Below, piece by piece: positions 53,246-61,384 of a DNA stretch of 64,000 bases. Location of the stretch: NCBI RefSeq assembly GCF_014648575.1, contig NZ_BMRJ01000002.1:596799-660798 (forward strand), given 5' to 3'. Under the pieces are notes generated by a model. It was not told where the DNA came from. It did not search any database and saw nothing but the letters and a program-made list of their open reading frames with translations. The DNA comes from Agromyces mediolanus (GTDB lineage Bacteria; Actinomycetota; Actinomycetes; Actinomycetales; Microbacteriaceae). The position numbers and the translations under genes were made by a program. Positions within the stretch are counted from its first letter, which is position 1. Every line of letters starts with the position of its first letter.

Positions 53246-54712
53246 ATGACGAGCGCAGCAGCCGAGCCGCAGGCGGGCGGGGGAGACGGGCTCAACGCGA
53301 AGGTGATCGGCCTCGCGGCCGCCGGCGCAGTCGGCGGCTTCCTCTTCGGCTTCGACTCCTCCGTCGTGAACGGGGCGGTCGACGCCATCCAGCACCAGTT
53401 CGACCTCAGCTCCGGGGTGACCGGCTTCGCCGTCGCGAGCGCCCTGCTCGGCTGCGCCGTCGGCTCCGAGCTCGCCGGCCGGCTGGCCGACCGCTTCGGC
53501 CGGATCCCCGTGATGGTCCTCGGCGCCATCCTCTTCCTCGTCTCCTCGCTCGGCTCCGGCTTCGCCTTCGGGGTGGTCGACCTCATCGTCTGGCGGCTCA
53601 TCGGCGGCGTCGGCATCGGGATCGCCTCGGTCGTCGCGCCCGCCTACATCGCCGAGATCTCGCCGCGCAAGGCCCGCGGCCGGCTGGCCTCGCTGCAGCA
53701 GCTCGCGATCGTGTTCGGCATCTTCGCCGCCCTGCTCTCCGACGCGCTCTTCGCGACGGCCGCGGGCGGCGCCTCCGAGTCGTTCTGGTTCGGGCTCGAG
53801 GCCTGGCGCTGGATGTTCCTCGCCTGCATCGTGCCGTCGCTCGTCTACGGGCTGCTCGCGCTGACCCTGCCGGAGTCGCCGCGCTTCCTCGTCAAGGCCG
53901 GCAAGGAGGCGAAGGCGAAGGAGGTGCTCGCGCGCATCCAGCCGCACGAGGTGGACCGGGCCATCCGCGACATCCACGACTCGATGCAGCAGGACGCCTA
54001 CGCGAAGCGCAAGGGCGCGCTGCGCGGGCCGGTGCTGGGACTGCAGGGCATCGTCTGGATCGGCATCCTGCTGAGCGTCTTCCAGCAGTTCGTCGGCATC
54101 AACGTGATCTTCTACTACTCGACCACCCTCTGGAAGGCGGTCGGCTTCGACGAGTCGAACTCGCTGCTCATCTCGGTGATCACCTCCGTGACGAACATCG
54201 TCGTCACCTTCGTCGCGATCGCGCTCGTCGACCGGGTCGGCCGGCGGCCGCTGCTGCTCGTCGGCTCGGCGGGCATGACGGTGTCGCTCGCGGCGATGGC
54301 GCTCTCCTTCGCGAACTCCGTGACGGTCGACGGCGAGGTCTCGCTGCCCGGCGCCTGGGGGCCGGTCGCGCTCGTCGCCGCGAACCTGTTCGTGGTGTTC
54401 TTCGGCTTCTCGTGGGGGCCGCTCGTGTGGGTGCTGCTCGGCGAGATCTTCCCGAACCGCATCCGCGCCCGCGCCCTCGGCCTCGCCGCGGCCGCGCAGT
54501 GGATCGCGAACTTCCTCATCACGGTCAGCTTCCCGGCGCTCAGCGACTTCTCGCTGCTCTTCACCTACGGGATGTACGCGCTGTTCGCCGCGCTCTCGTT
54601 CCTCTTCGTCTTCCTCAAGGTGCCCGAGACGAACGGCATGTCGCTCGAGGAATCCGAGACGCTCTTCCCCGCGAAGGGATCGGCCAAGCGCCGAGCCGAG
54701 GCGACCGGCTAG
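53246..54712 (+). CDS. Sugar porter family MFS transporter
   Basis: A 488-residue sugar:H+ symporter. Sugar-porter signatures are GFLFGFDSSVVNGAV, GRLADRFGRIPVM, LPESPRFLVKAGK, QQFVGINVIFYYS and the late PETNGMSLEE. The ATG at 53246 has GAGGAG upstream. Its TAG stop (54710-54712) is also the first half of the -10 hexamer for the Cys-rich upstream ORF of the next operon. Confidence 0.94.
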   Translation: MTSAAAEPQAGGGDGLNAKVIGLAAAGAVGGFLFGFDSSVVNGAVDAIQHQFDLSSGVTGFAVASALLGCAVGSELAGRLADRFGRIPVMVLGAILFLVSSLGSGFAFGVVDLIVWRLIGGVGIGIASVVAPAYIAEISPRKARGRLASLQQLAIVFGIFAALLSDALFATAAGGASESFWFGLEAWRWMFLACIVPSLVYGLLALTLPESPRFLVKAGKEAKAKEVLARIQPHEVDRAIRDIHDSMQQDAYAKRKGALRGPVLGLQGIVWIGILLSVFQQFVGINVIFYYSTTLWKAVGFDESNSLLISVITSVTNIVVTFVAIALVDRVGRRPLLLVGSAGMTVSLAAMALSFANSVTVDGEVSLPGAWGPVALVAANLFVVFFGFSWGPLVWVLLGEIFPNRIRARALGLAAAAQWIANFLITVSFPALSDFSLLFTYGMYALFAALSFLFVFLKVPETNGMSLEESETLFPAKGSAKRRAEATG

Positions 54713-54722
54713 GCTGTCGAGC

Positions 54723-54752
54723 GTGAACTTCTCGCTGTGTTGTTGTCGCTGA
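54723..54752 (+). CDS. Leaderless Cys-rich leader peptide (uORF) of the transsulfuration genes
   Basis: GTG at 54723 opens a nine-codon frame reading MNFSLCCCR and ending TGA at 54750-54752. TAGGCT (54710-54715) stands 7 nt upstream, ideal for a leaderless mRNA that begins with this GTG. Three consecutive Cys codons just before the stop, 80 bp upstream of a cysteine-metabolism gene, are the layout of the polycysteine attenuator uORFs known in mycobacteria. There, ribosome stalling at low cysteinyl-tRNA exposes the downstream ribosome site. A small GCATC/GATGC hairpin (54786-54800) lies between it and the CBS gene. Confidence 0.75.
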   Translation: MNFSLCCCR

Positions 54753-54831
54753 GCTCCGCGACCCCTATTCATCGCGTCGCGCGCGGCATCCGATCGATGC
54801 GACGCACCCCACACGAGGAATGAACACGGCC

Positions 54832-56199
54832 ATGAAGTACGCAGAATCGATCGTCGACCTCGTCGGCGACACCCCGCTCGTCAAGCTCTCGCGCGTCACC
54901 GAGGGCGTCACGCAGGCGACGGTGCTCGTGAAGCTCGAGTACCTGAACCCCGGCGGCTCCTCGAAGGACCGCATCGCCGGCCGCATCATCGACGCGGCCG
55001 AGCGCGAGGGCAAGCTGAAGCCGGGCGGCACGATCGTCGAGCCCACGAGCGGCAACACCGGCGTCGGCCTCGCCCTGGTGGCGCAGCAGCGCGGCTACCG
55101 CTGCATCTTCGTCTGCCCCGACAAGGTCGGCGAGGACAAGCGCAACGTGCTGACCGCCTACGGCGCCGAGGTCGTCGTGACGCCGACGGCCGTCGCGCCC
55201 GACAGCCCGGAGTCCTACTACGGCGTCTCCGACCGGCTCGTCCGAGAGATCCCCGGCGCGTTCAAGCCCGACCAGTACTCGAACCCGAACGGCCCGCGCT
55301 CGCACTACGAGACCACCGGGCCCGAGATCTGGCGCGACACCGAGGGCCGGGTCACCCACTTCGTCGCGGGCGTCGGCACGGGCGGCACGATCACGGGCAC
55401 CGGCCGCTACCTCCGCGAGGTCTCGGGCGACCAGGTGCGCATCATCGGCGCCGACCCCGAGGGCTCGGTGTACTCCGGCGGCACCGGCCGGCCCTACTTC
55501 GTCGAGGGCGTCGGCGAGGACTTCTGGCCCACCGCCTACGACCCGGCGGTGCCGCACGAGATCATCGAGGTCTCGGACGCCGCGTCGTTCGCGATGACCC
55601 GACGGCTGGCCCGCGAGGAGGGCATCCTCGTCGGCGGCTCGAGCGGCATGGCGGTCGTCGCCGCGCTCGAGGCCGCCGCGAAGGCGGGGCCCGACGACGT
55701 GTTCGTCGTGCTGCTGCCCGACGGCGGTCGCGGCTACCTCGGCAAGATCTTCAACGACAAGTGGCTGCGCGCCTACGGCTTCGGCAACGCCCCGAGCGGG
55801 CACACCGTCGCCGATCTGCTCGCCGCGAAGGCCGACCGCACCGAGCCGCTCGTGCACGTCTTCCCGCAGGACACCGTGCGCGACGCGATCGACAAGATGA
55901 CCGAGACCGGCGTCTCGCAGCTCGTCGTCGTCGGGCACGAGCCGCCCGTCGTGCTCGGCGAGGTGCTCGGCGCGCTGCACGAGGAGGAGCTGCTCGAACG
56001 CGTCTTCTCGGGCGCGGCGAAGCTCACCGACGAGGTCGGCCAGGTGCTCGGCGCCCCGCTGCCGCTGATCGGCGTGAACGAGCCCGTCGCCGCGGCGCGG
56101 CAGGCCTTCACCGACGCCCCCGCCATGCTCGTCACCGACGGCGGCAAGGCGCTCGGGGTCGTCACCCGCAGCGACCTGCTCGGCTACCTCTCCCACTGA
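54832..56199 (+). CDS. Cystathionine beta-synthase
   Basis: Condenses homocysteine with serine to cystathionine (reverse transsulfuration); PLP enzyme of 455 residues. The PLP lysine is Lys45 in GGSSKDRIAG. PTSGNTGVGLA and GVGTGGTITGTGRYL bind the phosphate. Two C-terminal CBS domains occupy about residues 325-455. ATG 54832 fits the family start MKYAESIVDLVGDTPLV; ATG 54820 in the same frame is possible, and GAGGA lies awkwardly for both. It follows a Cys-rich uORF and precedes cystathionine gamma-synthase. A cysteine synthase activity cannot be excluded. Confidence 0.92.
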   Translation: MKYAESIVDLVGDTPLVKLSRVTEGVTQATVLVKLEYLNPGGSSKDRIAGRIIDAAEREGKLKPGGTIVEPTSGNTGVGLALVAQQRGYRCIFVCPDKVGEDKRNVLTAYGAEVVVTPTAVAPDSPESYYGVSDRLVREIPGAFKPDQYSNPNGPRSHYETTGPEIWRDTEGRVTHFVAGVGTGGTITGTGRYLREVSGDQVRIIGADPEGSVYSGGTGRPYFVEGVGEDFWPTAYDPAVPHEIIEVSDAASFAMTRRLAREEGILVGGSSGMAVVAALEAAAKAGPDDVFVVLLPDGGRGYLGKIFNDKWLRAYGFGNAPSGHTVADLLAAKADRTEPLVHVFPQDTVRDAIDKMTETGVSQLVVVGHEPPVVLGEVLGALHEEELLERVFSGAAKLTDEVGQVLGAPLPLIGVNEPVAAARQAFTDAPAMLVTDGGKALGVVTRSDLLGYLSH

Positions 56200-56255
56200 C
56201 CCCGGCTGCAGCGCAGCCCCTCGGTCTCTCCGAACCACTCGAAAGCGACTCCATC

Positions 56256-57419
56256 ATGAACTCCGACGACGCCCGTTTCGACACCCGAGCCATCCACGCC
56301 GGCCAGGCCTTCGACCCCACGACCGGCGCGGTGATCCCGCCCATCTACGCCACCTCCACCTACGTGCAGGACGGCATCGGCGGCCTCCGCGGCGGCTACG
56401 AGTACTCGCGCGGCGGCAACCCGACCCGCACCGCCCTCGAGACCCAGCTCGCGGCGCTCGAGGGCGGCGCGCACGCGCTGTCCTTCGCCTCCGGCCTCGC
56501 CGCCGAGGACGCGCTGCTGCGCACCGTGCTCGCCCCCGGCGACCACGTCGTCATCGGCAACGACGTCTACGGCGGCACGCACCGGCTCATCCGCCGGGTG
56601 CACGGCGCCTGGGGCGTGCGCCACTCGACCGTCGACACGAGCGACCTCGACCTCGTGCGCGCGGCGATCGAGCCGGGCGCAACGAAGGTGCTGTGGATCG
56701 AGACGCCCTCGAACCCGCTCATGAAGATCTCCGACGTGGCCGCGCTCGCCGAGCTCGGCCACGAGGCCGGCCTCCTCGTCGTCGTCGACAACACCTTCGC
56801 GAGCCCCGCGCTGCAGCAGCCGGTCGCGCTCGGCGCCGACGTCGTCGTGCACTCGACCACGAAGTACCTCGGCGGGCACTCCGACGTCATCGGCGGCGCG
56901 GTCGTCTTCGCGCCCGGCCAGGACGAGCTGCACGAGCGGGTGCAGTTCACGCAGTTCGCGGCGGGCGCCGTGTCGGGTCCGTTCGACGCGTTCCTCACCT
57001 CGCGCGGCATCAAGACCCTCGGCATCCGGATGCAGCGGCACAGCCAGAACGCCCTCGCGATCGCCCGCCGGCTCGAGGAGCACGCGGGCATCGCCCGCGT
57101 CTACTACCCGGGCCTCGAGTCGCACCCCGGCCACGAGCTCGCCGGCCGGCAGATGTCGGGCTTCGGCGGCATGCTCTCGATCGAGCTGGCCGGCGGCGGT
57201 GAGGCGGCCCGCCGCTTCGCGGAGTCGACCGAGCTGTTCCAGTTGGCCGAGTCGCTCGGCGGCGTCGAGTCGCTCGTCAACTACCCCTCCGAGATGACGC
57301 ACGCCTCGGTGCGCGGCACGGAGGCGGAGGTGCCGGCGTCGATCGTGCGGCTCTCGGTCGGCATCGAGGACGTCGACGACCTGCTCGCCGACATCGACCA
57401 GACGCTCGCGCGGCTCTAG
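56256..57419 (+). CDS. metB: Cystathionine gamma-synthase
   Basis: PLP enzyme of the Cys/Met metabolism family (387 residues). The PLP lysine is Lys203 in VVHSTTKYLGGH. GGYEYSRGGNPTR and ETPSNPLMKISD are family marks. The sequence fits MetB, but cystathionine gamma-lyase activity is equally common in this subfamily and would complete reverse transsulfuration with the upstream CBS. The start is ATG 56256, 56 bp after the CBS stop, so both are likely under the cysteine-sensing leader. Confidence 0.9.
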   Translation: MNSDDARFDTRAIHAGQAFDPTTGAVIPPIYATSTYVQDGIGGLRGGYEYSRGGNPTRTALETQLAALEGGAHALSFASGLAAEDALLRTVLAPGDHVVIGNDVYGGTHRLIRRVHGAWGVRHSTVDTSDLDLVRAAIEPGATKVLWIETPSNPLMKISDVAALAELGHEAGLLVVVDNTFASPALQQPVALGADVVVHSTTKYLGGHSDVIGGAVVFAPGQDELHERVQFTQFAAGAVSGPFDAFLTSRGIKTLGIRMQRHSQNALAIARRLEEHAGIARVYYPGLESHPGHELAGRQMSGFGGMLSIELAGGGEAARRFAESTELFQLAESLGGVESLVNYPSEMTHASVRGTEAEVPASIVRLSVGIEDVDDLLADIDQTLARL

Positions 57420-57450
57420 GTATCCGCCGGTCCGGCCAGGCGGCCGAGCT

Positions 57451-57485
57451 TGGCAGGATATGCACTGAGGGTGTCACTCCTGCCA
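57451..57485 (+). promoter_or_regulatory. Inverted repeat before the amino-acid permease gene
   Basis: TGGCAGGA (57451-57458) and TCCTGCCA (57478-57485) are perfect 8-bp arms, with GCACTG and its partial reverse inside the loop. It lies 36 bp before the permease GTG, just upstream of the -10 CAGACT (57510-57515). It could be an operator (Lrp- or GntR-like) or a hairpin. Confidence 0.45.
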
Positions 57486-57521
57486 GTGCGGGACGAGTGG
57501 CTAGTGCGCCAGACTGAGCCG

Positions 57522-58901
57522 GTGACCTCGACGCAGCACCCCGCGACCGCACCGGAGACCCCGGCCGCCGGCCACGGCACCCTCGGCCTCGGGCAGGGCA
57601 CGGCGCTCTACATCGCGAGCGTGCTCGGCACCGGCATCCTCGCCCTCCCCGGCCTCGCGGCCGCCGCCGCCGGTCCCGCCTCGGTGCTCGCGGTCGCCGC
57701 GGTGCTCGTGCTCTCGATCCCGCTCGCGGGGACCTTCGCGGCGCTCGCCGCCCGCTTCCCCGACCCGGGCGGCGTCGCGAGCTACGCCCGCCGCTCGCTC
57801 GGCGACACCGTCGCGCGGATGACCGGGTATTGGTTCTACTTCGGGGTCTGCGTCGGCGCGCCCGTCGTGACGCTGCTCTGCGGCGAGTACGTCGTCGCGG
57901 CGCTCGGCGTCGACCGCGCGGCCGTGCCGCTCATCGCTGCGGCGATCTTCGTGCCGCCCTACGTCATCAGCTGGTTCGGCGTGCGGGTCGCCGGCTGGGT
58001 GCAGCTCGTGCTCACGGCGCTGCTGCTCGCCGTCGTCGTCGCGGTCGTCGCGCTCACCTTCCCGCACGTCGAGACTGCGGCGTTCAGCCCGTTCCTCCCG
58101 AACGGCTGGGCCGGGGTGGGCACCGCGATCAGCCTGTTCGTGTGGGCGTTCGCCGGCTGGGAGGTCGGCACGCACATCGCGGGGGAGTTCCGCAACCCGC
58201 GCCGCGTCATCCCCATCGCGACCGCGATCGCGATCGTCGTGGTCGGCGTCGGCTACCTCGCGCTGCAGTTCGTCACCGTCGGCGTGCTCGGCGAGCGCGC
58301 CGGGCAGGGCGTCGTGCCGCTCATCGACCTCGTCGACGTCGTGCTGCCCGGGATCGGCCCGGCGATCGTCGCCGCGATCGCGGTCATCGTCACCGTGGGC
58401 GTCATGAACGCGTACCTGCCGGCCTTCGGCAATCTCGGCGCCGCGCTCGGCCGCGACGGCGACCTGCCCCGGTACTTCGCGAAGGGCGCCGCGGGCGGCG
58501 AGGTGCCGCGGCGGGCGCTCGCCCTCACCGGCGTCGTCTCGCTCGGGTACTTCGTGCTCGTCGTCGCGAACGGCGGCGCGCTGGGCGCGTTCATCCTGAT
58601 CCACACGAGCAACATGGTCGCGATCTACTTCGTCGGCATGCTCGCCGCGACGCTGCTGCTGCGCCGTTGGAGCGTGGGCTGGTGGCTCGCCGTCGTCGCG
58701 ACGGTGCTCACCGCCGGGCTGCTCGTGCTCGCCGGGACGAACCTCGTCGTGCCCGCCCTGCTCGCGGTGGCCGCGATCGCGGTGACCGTCGTGCGGCGTG
58801 TGCGCGCGGGCCGGCGTTCGCGCCGGGGCGGGGCCGACGCCGACGCCCGGGCCAGGGCGCTCGGATCCGGATCCGAGCACAGAGTAGAGGAGCGCGTATG
58901 A
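57522..58901 (+). CDS. APC-family amino-acid permease
   Basis: A 459-residue transporter with about 12 membrane segments. The conserved N-terminal GTALYIASVLGTGILALPGLA and FAGWEVGTHIAGEFRNPRR belong to the amino acid-polyamine-organocation family. GTG 57522 is 6 nt after CAGACT (leaderless); earlier in-frame starts lie in the regulatory repeat. The C-terminus is basic and hydrophilic. Its stop overlaps the cyclase gene ATG. Confidence 0.9.
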   Translation: MTSTQHPATAPETPAAGHGTLGLGQGTALYIASVLGTGILALPGLAAAAAGPASVLAVAAVLVLSIPLAGTFAALAARFPDPGGVASYARRSLGDTVARMTGYWFYFGVCVGAPVVTLLCGEYVVAALGVDRAAVPLIAAAIFVPPYVISWFGVRVAGWVQLVLTALLLAVVVAVVALTFPHVETAAFSPFLPNGWAGVGTAISLFVWAFAGWEVGTHIAGEFRNPRRVIPIATAIAIVVVGVGYLALQFVTVGVLGERAGQGVVPLIDLVDVVLPGIGPAIVAAIAVIVTVGVMNAYLPAFGNLGAALGRDGDLPRYFAKGAAGGEVPRRALALTGVVSLGYFVLVVANGGALGAFILIHTSNMVAIYFVGMLAATLLLRRWSVGWWLAVVATVLTAGLLVLAGTNLVVPALLAVAAIAVTVVRRVRAGRRSRRGGADADARARALGSGSEHRVEERV

Positions 58902-59866
58902 CCGAGTACCGGGCCGTCTTCGACGCCGAGATCGCCTTCGTGAACGGCGGCGGGCTGAGCGCCCGCGGCTTCCGGCTCGACGTGCCGGGGCCCGACGTCG
59001 GCGAGGCCGCGGTCGCCGAGCTCCTCGTGCGGCATCTCGGGCTCGCGCTCGTCGGATCGGTCGAGTTCCCGCGCTTCGAGATCGTCGCCGAGGCGCACAA
59101 GGGCTCCCGGGGCGTGGCCGCGGATGCCTCGCTCGGCACGCCGCCCGGCGGGGCCGGCGCCGGCACGGCATCCCGCCTCGTCGACCTCAGCCACCCGATC
59201 CGCGCCGGGCTCGTGACGTACCCCGGCATCCCCGCGCCGAGCATCGCGCCGCACCTGACGCGCGCGGCCTCCCGGCAGGTGTACGCGCCCGGCACCGAGT
59301 TCGCGATCGACGTCATCACGATGGCGGGCAACACGGGCACCTACCTCGACAGCCCGTACCACCGCTACGCCGACGGCGGCGACCTCGCCTCGCTCGAGCT
59401 CGCGACCCTCGTCGGGCTCCCGGCGCAGGTGCTGCACCTCGCGGATGCGGCGGAGCGCGGCATCCCCGCCGAGGTCTTCTTCGAGCGCTCGGCCGCCGAG
59501 CTCGCGGGAGCCGCCGTGCTGCTGCACACCGGCTGGAGCCGGCACTTCGGCACCCCCGAGTACGCCTCGGGAGCTCCGTACCTCAGCGAGGCGGGCGCGC
59601 GCTTCCTCATCGCGGCCGGCGTCGCGCTCGTCGGCATCGACTCGCTGAACATCGACGACACGGAGGGCGGCGGAGGCGAGCGGCCCGCGCACTCGCTGCT
59701 GCTCGCGGCCGGCGTGCACGTCGTCGAACACCTGACCGGACTCGAGCGGCTGCCGGCCCGTGGCGCGCGCTTCACCGCGGTCCCGCCGCGGATCGAGGGC
59801 TTCGGCACCTTCCCGGTGCGGGCGTTCGCCGAACTGTCGACGCCGGATCCCGGCGCGGCCGGTTGA
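58898..59866 (+). CDS. Cyclase-family (kynurenine formamidase-like) hydrolase with extra N-terminal domain
   Basis: A 322-residue protein. Residues about 90-315 form a metal-dependent cyclase-family hydrolase: RLVDLSHPI, then the metal motif NTGTYLDSPYHRY in place of the usual HxGTHxDxPxH, and IGVDS-like VALVGIDSLNID. The first 70 residues (MTEYRAVFDAEIAFVNGGG, LDVPGPDVGEAAVAELLV) form a separate small domain that I do not recognise, joined by a Gly/Ala-rich linker. The ATG overlaps the permease TGA, with AGAGGAG upstream, so it may act on the imported amino acid or derivative. Confidence 0.87.
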   Translation: MTEYRAVFDAEIAFVNGGGLSARGFRLDVPGPDVGEAAVAELLVRHLGLALVGSVEFPRFEIVAEAHKGSRGVAADASLGTPPGGAGAGTASRLVDLSHPIRAGLVTYPGIPAPSIAPHLTRAASRQVYAPGTEFAIDVITMAGNTGTYLDSPYHRYADGGDLASLELATLVGLPAQVLHLADAAERGIPAEVFFERSAAELAGAAVLLHTGWSRHFGTPEYASGAPYLSEAGARFLIAAGVALVGIDSLNIDDTEGGGGERPAHSLLLAAGVHVVEHLTGLERLPARGARFTAVPPRIEGFGTFPVRAFAELSTPDPGAAG

Positions 59867-59893
59867 CCTCAAGGGCCCTTGAAGTCCTAGGGT
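59863..59893 (+). promoter_or_regulatory. MerR-type promoter with 19-bp spacer
   Basis: TTGACC (59863-59868), a 19-bp spacer and TAGGGT (59888-59893). The spacer holds the perfect palindrome TCAAGGGCCCTTGA, extendable to 59865-59886 with one mismatched pair. An overlong spacer filled by a palindrome is diagnostic for MerR-family activators such as SoxR. The -35 also contains the stop codon of the cyclase gene. No MerR gene is present in the window. Confidence 0.75.
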
Positions 59894-59900
59894 CGATCGA

Positions 59901-61328
59901 GTGAGCGAATCCCCGAGCCCCTCCACCGAACCTCGCGCCGTGGCGCCCGCCGAGCCGACGGCGAGCGACGCGTCGGCGCCCGCGGTGCCGGTCGGCGGTC
60001 CGCTCGCCCGGCCGTACCGGTGGCTCTCGATCGGCATGTTCGCGCTCATCTTCCTCGCCGCGTTCGAGGCGATGGCCGTCACGACGATCATGCCGCTCGT
60101 CGCCCGCGACCTCGACGGCGAGGCGCTGTACGCGCTCGCCTTCGCCGTGCCGCTCGCGGCGGGCATCATCGGCATGGTCATCGCCGGTAACTGGACCGAC
60201 CGCAACGGTCCGCTGCCGTCGCTCCTGACCTCCGGTGTGCTCTTCGTCGTCGGCCTCGTGATCGCCGGCACCGCGACCGACATGATCGTGTTCATCGTCG
60301 GGCGCTTCGTGCACGGCATCGCGGGCGCCGCGGTCATCGTGCCGCTCTACGTGATCGTCGGCCGGGTGTACCCCGAGGCCATCCGAGCCCGGGTGTTCGC
60401 CGGCTTCGCCGCGGCGTGGGTCATCCCCTCGATCGTCGGACCCGCGGTCGCCGGCTTCGTCGCCGAGCAGGCGAGCTGGCACTGGGTCTTCCTCGGCGTG
60501 ATCGCCATCGTCGTCCCCGCGACCGCGATGCTGCTGCCGCCGCTGCTCCGGGCCCGTGCGAAGGTGCAGGGCGATCCCGCCGTGCCGTGGAGCCCGTCCC
60601 GTGTGGGCTGGGCCGTGCTGACCGCGGCGGCCGCACTCGGCGTCTCGCTCGCGAAGGAGTTCGACTCGCCGCTGCGCTGGGTCGTCGCCGCGCTCTCGGT
60701 CGCCATCGTGATCGTGGCCGTGCGCCCGCTCCTGCCCGCCGGCACCCTGCGCGCCGCGCGCGGCCTGCCGGCGACCGTGCTCATGCGCCTCGTCGTGGCC
60801 GGCGCGTTCTTCGGCAGCGAGATCTACCTGCCGTACCTCTTCATCGAGGACTACGATTTCGAGCCGAGCCTCGCCGGCGCCGTGCTCACCGGGGCCGGGG
60901 TGAGCTGGGCGGCGGCCTCCTGGCTGCAGGGCCGGCTCGGGGACCGCATCTCGAACGTACGCGCCGTCGTCACCGGCTCGACGCTGCTCGTCGTCGCGCT
61001 CGCCGTGGTGCTCGCGGTCGCCGCGCTGCACCTGCACCCCGCGATCGCCTTCGTGGCCTGGACGCTCGCGGGCGGCGCGATGGGCTTCATGTACCCGCGC
61101 TTCTCGGTCGCGGTGCTGAGCCTGTCGCCGGTCTCGGCCCAGGGCTTCAACAGCGCCGCGCTCTCGATCGCGGAGTCGCTCGGCGCCTCGATCGCGCTCG
61201 CCATCACCGCGCTCGTGTCGAGTGCCGTGGTGTGGGGCGGCTTCGCCCCGGACTTCGCCGTCGCGTTGGCGATCGCGGTGGTCGCGGTGCTGCTCGCCTC
61301 CCGGGTGCGTCCGCCCGCCGCCGGCTGA
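59901..61328 (+). CDS. MFS transporter (DHA-type efflux)
   Basis: A 475-residue transporter. About 40 hydrophilic Pro/Ala-rich residues precede the first segment (YRWLSIGMFALIFLAAFEAM). AVTTIMPLVARDLDG, VIVPLYVIVGRVYPEAIRARV and the YLPYLFIEDYDFEPSLAGAVL region are typical of actinobacterial multidrug MFS proteins. GTG 59901 is 7 nt after TAGGGT (leaderless). The MerR-type promoter suggests induction by a small toxic or redox-active compound. Confidence 0.9.
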   Translation: MSESPSPSTEPRAVAPAEPTASDASAPAVPVGGPLARPYRWLSIGMFALIFLAAFEAMAVTTIMPLVARDLDGEALYALAFAVPLAAGIIGMVIAGNWTDRNGPLPSLLTSGVLFVVGLVIAGTATDMIVFIVGRFVHGIAGAAVIVPLYVIVGRVYPEAIRARVFAGFAAAWVIPSIVGPAVAGFVAEQASWHWVFLGVIAIVVPATAMLLPPLLRARAKVQGDPAVPWSPSRVGWAVLTAAAALGVSLAKEFDSPLRWVVAALSVAIVIVAVRPLLPAGTLRAARGLPATVLMRLVVAGAFFGSEIYLPYLFIEDYDFEPSLAGAVLTGAGVSWAAASWLQGRLGDRISNVRAVVTGSTLLVVALAVVLAVAALHLHPAIAFVAWTLAGGAMGFMYPRFSVAVLSLSPVSAQGFNSAALSIAESLGASIALAITALVSSAVVWGGFAPDFAVALAIAVVAVLLASRVRPPAAG

Positions 61329-61384
61329 GCCGCGCGCGCTGGTCGCGCGCCGTCCCTGCCTCGGCCCCGTCTGGTGCGTGTCGG

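Noticed and set aside
52382-54814. Frame of 810 codons ending in the DUF3105 protein
   Set aside because: Most of it is antisense to the sugar porter gene; the protein starts at GTG 53047 with a ribosome site.
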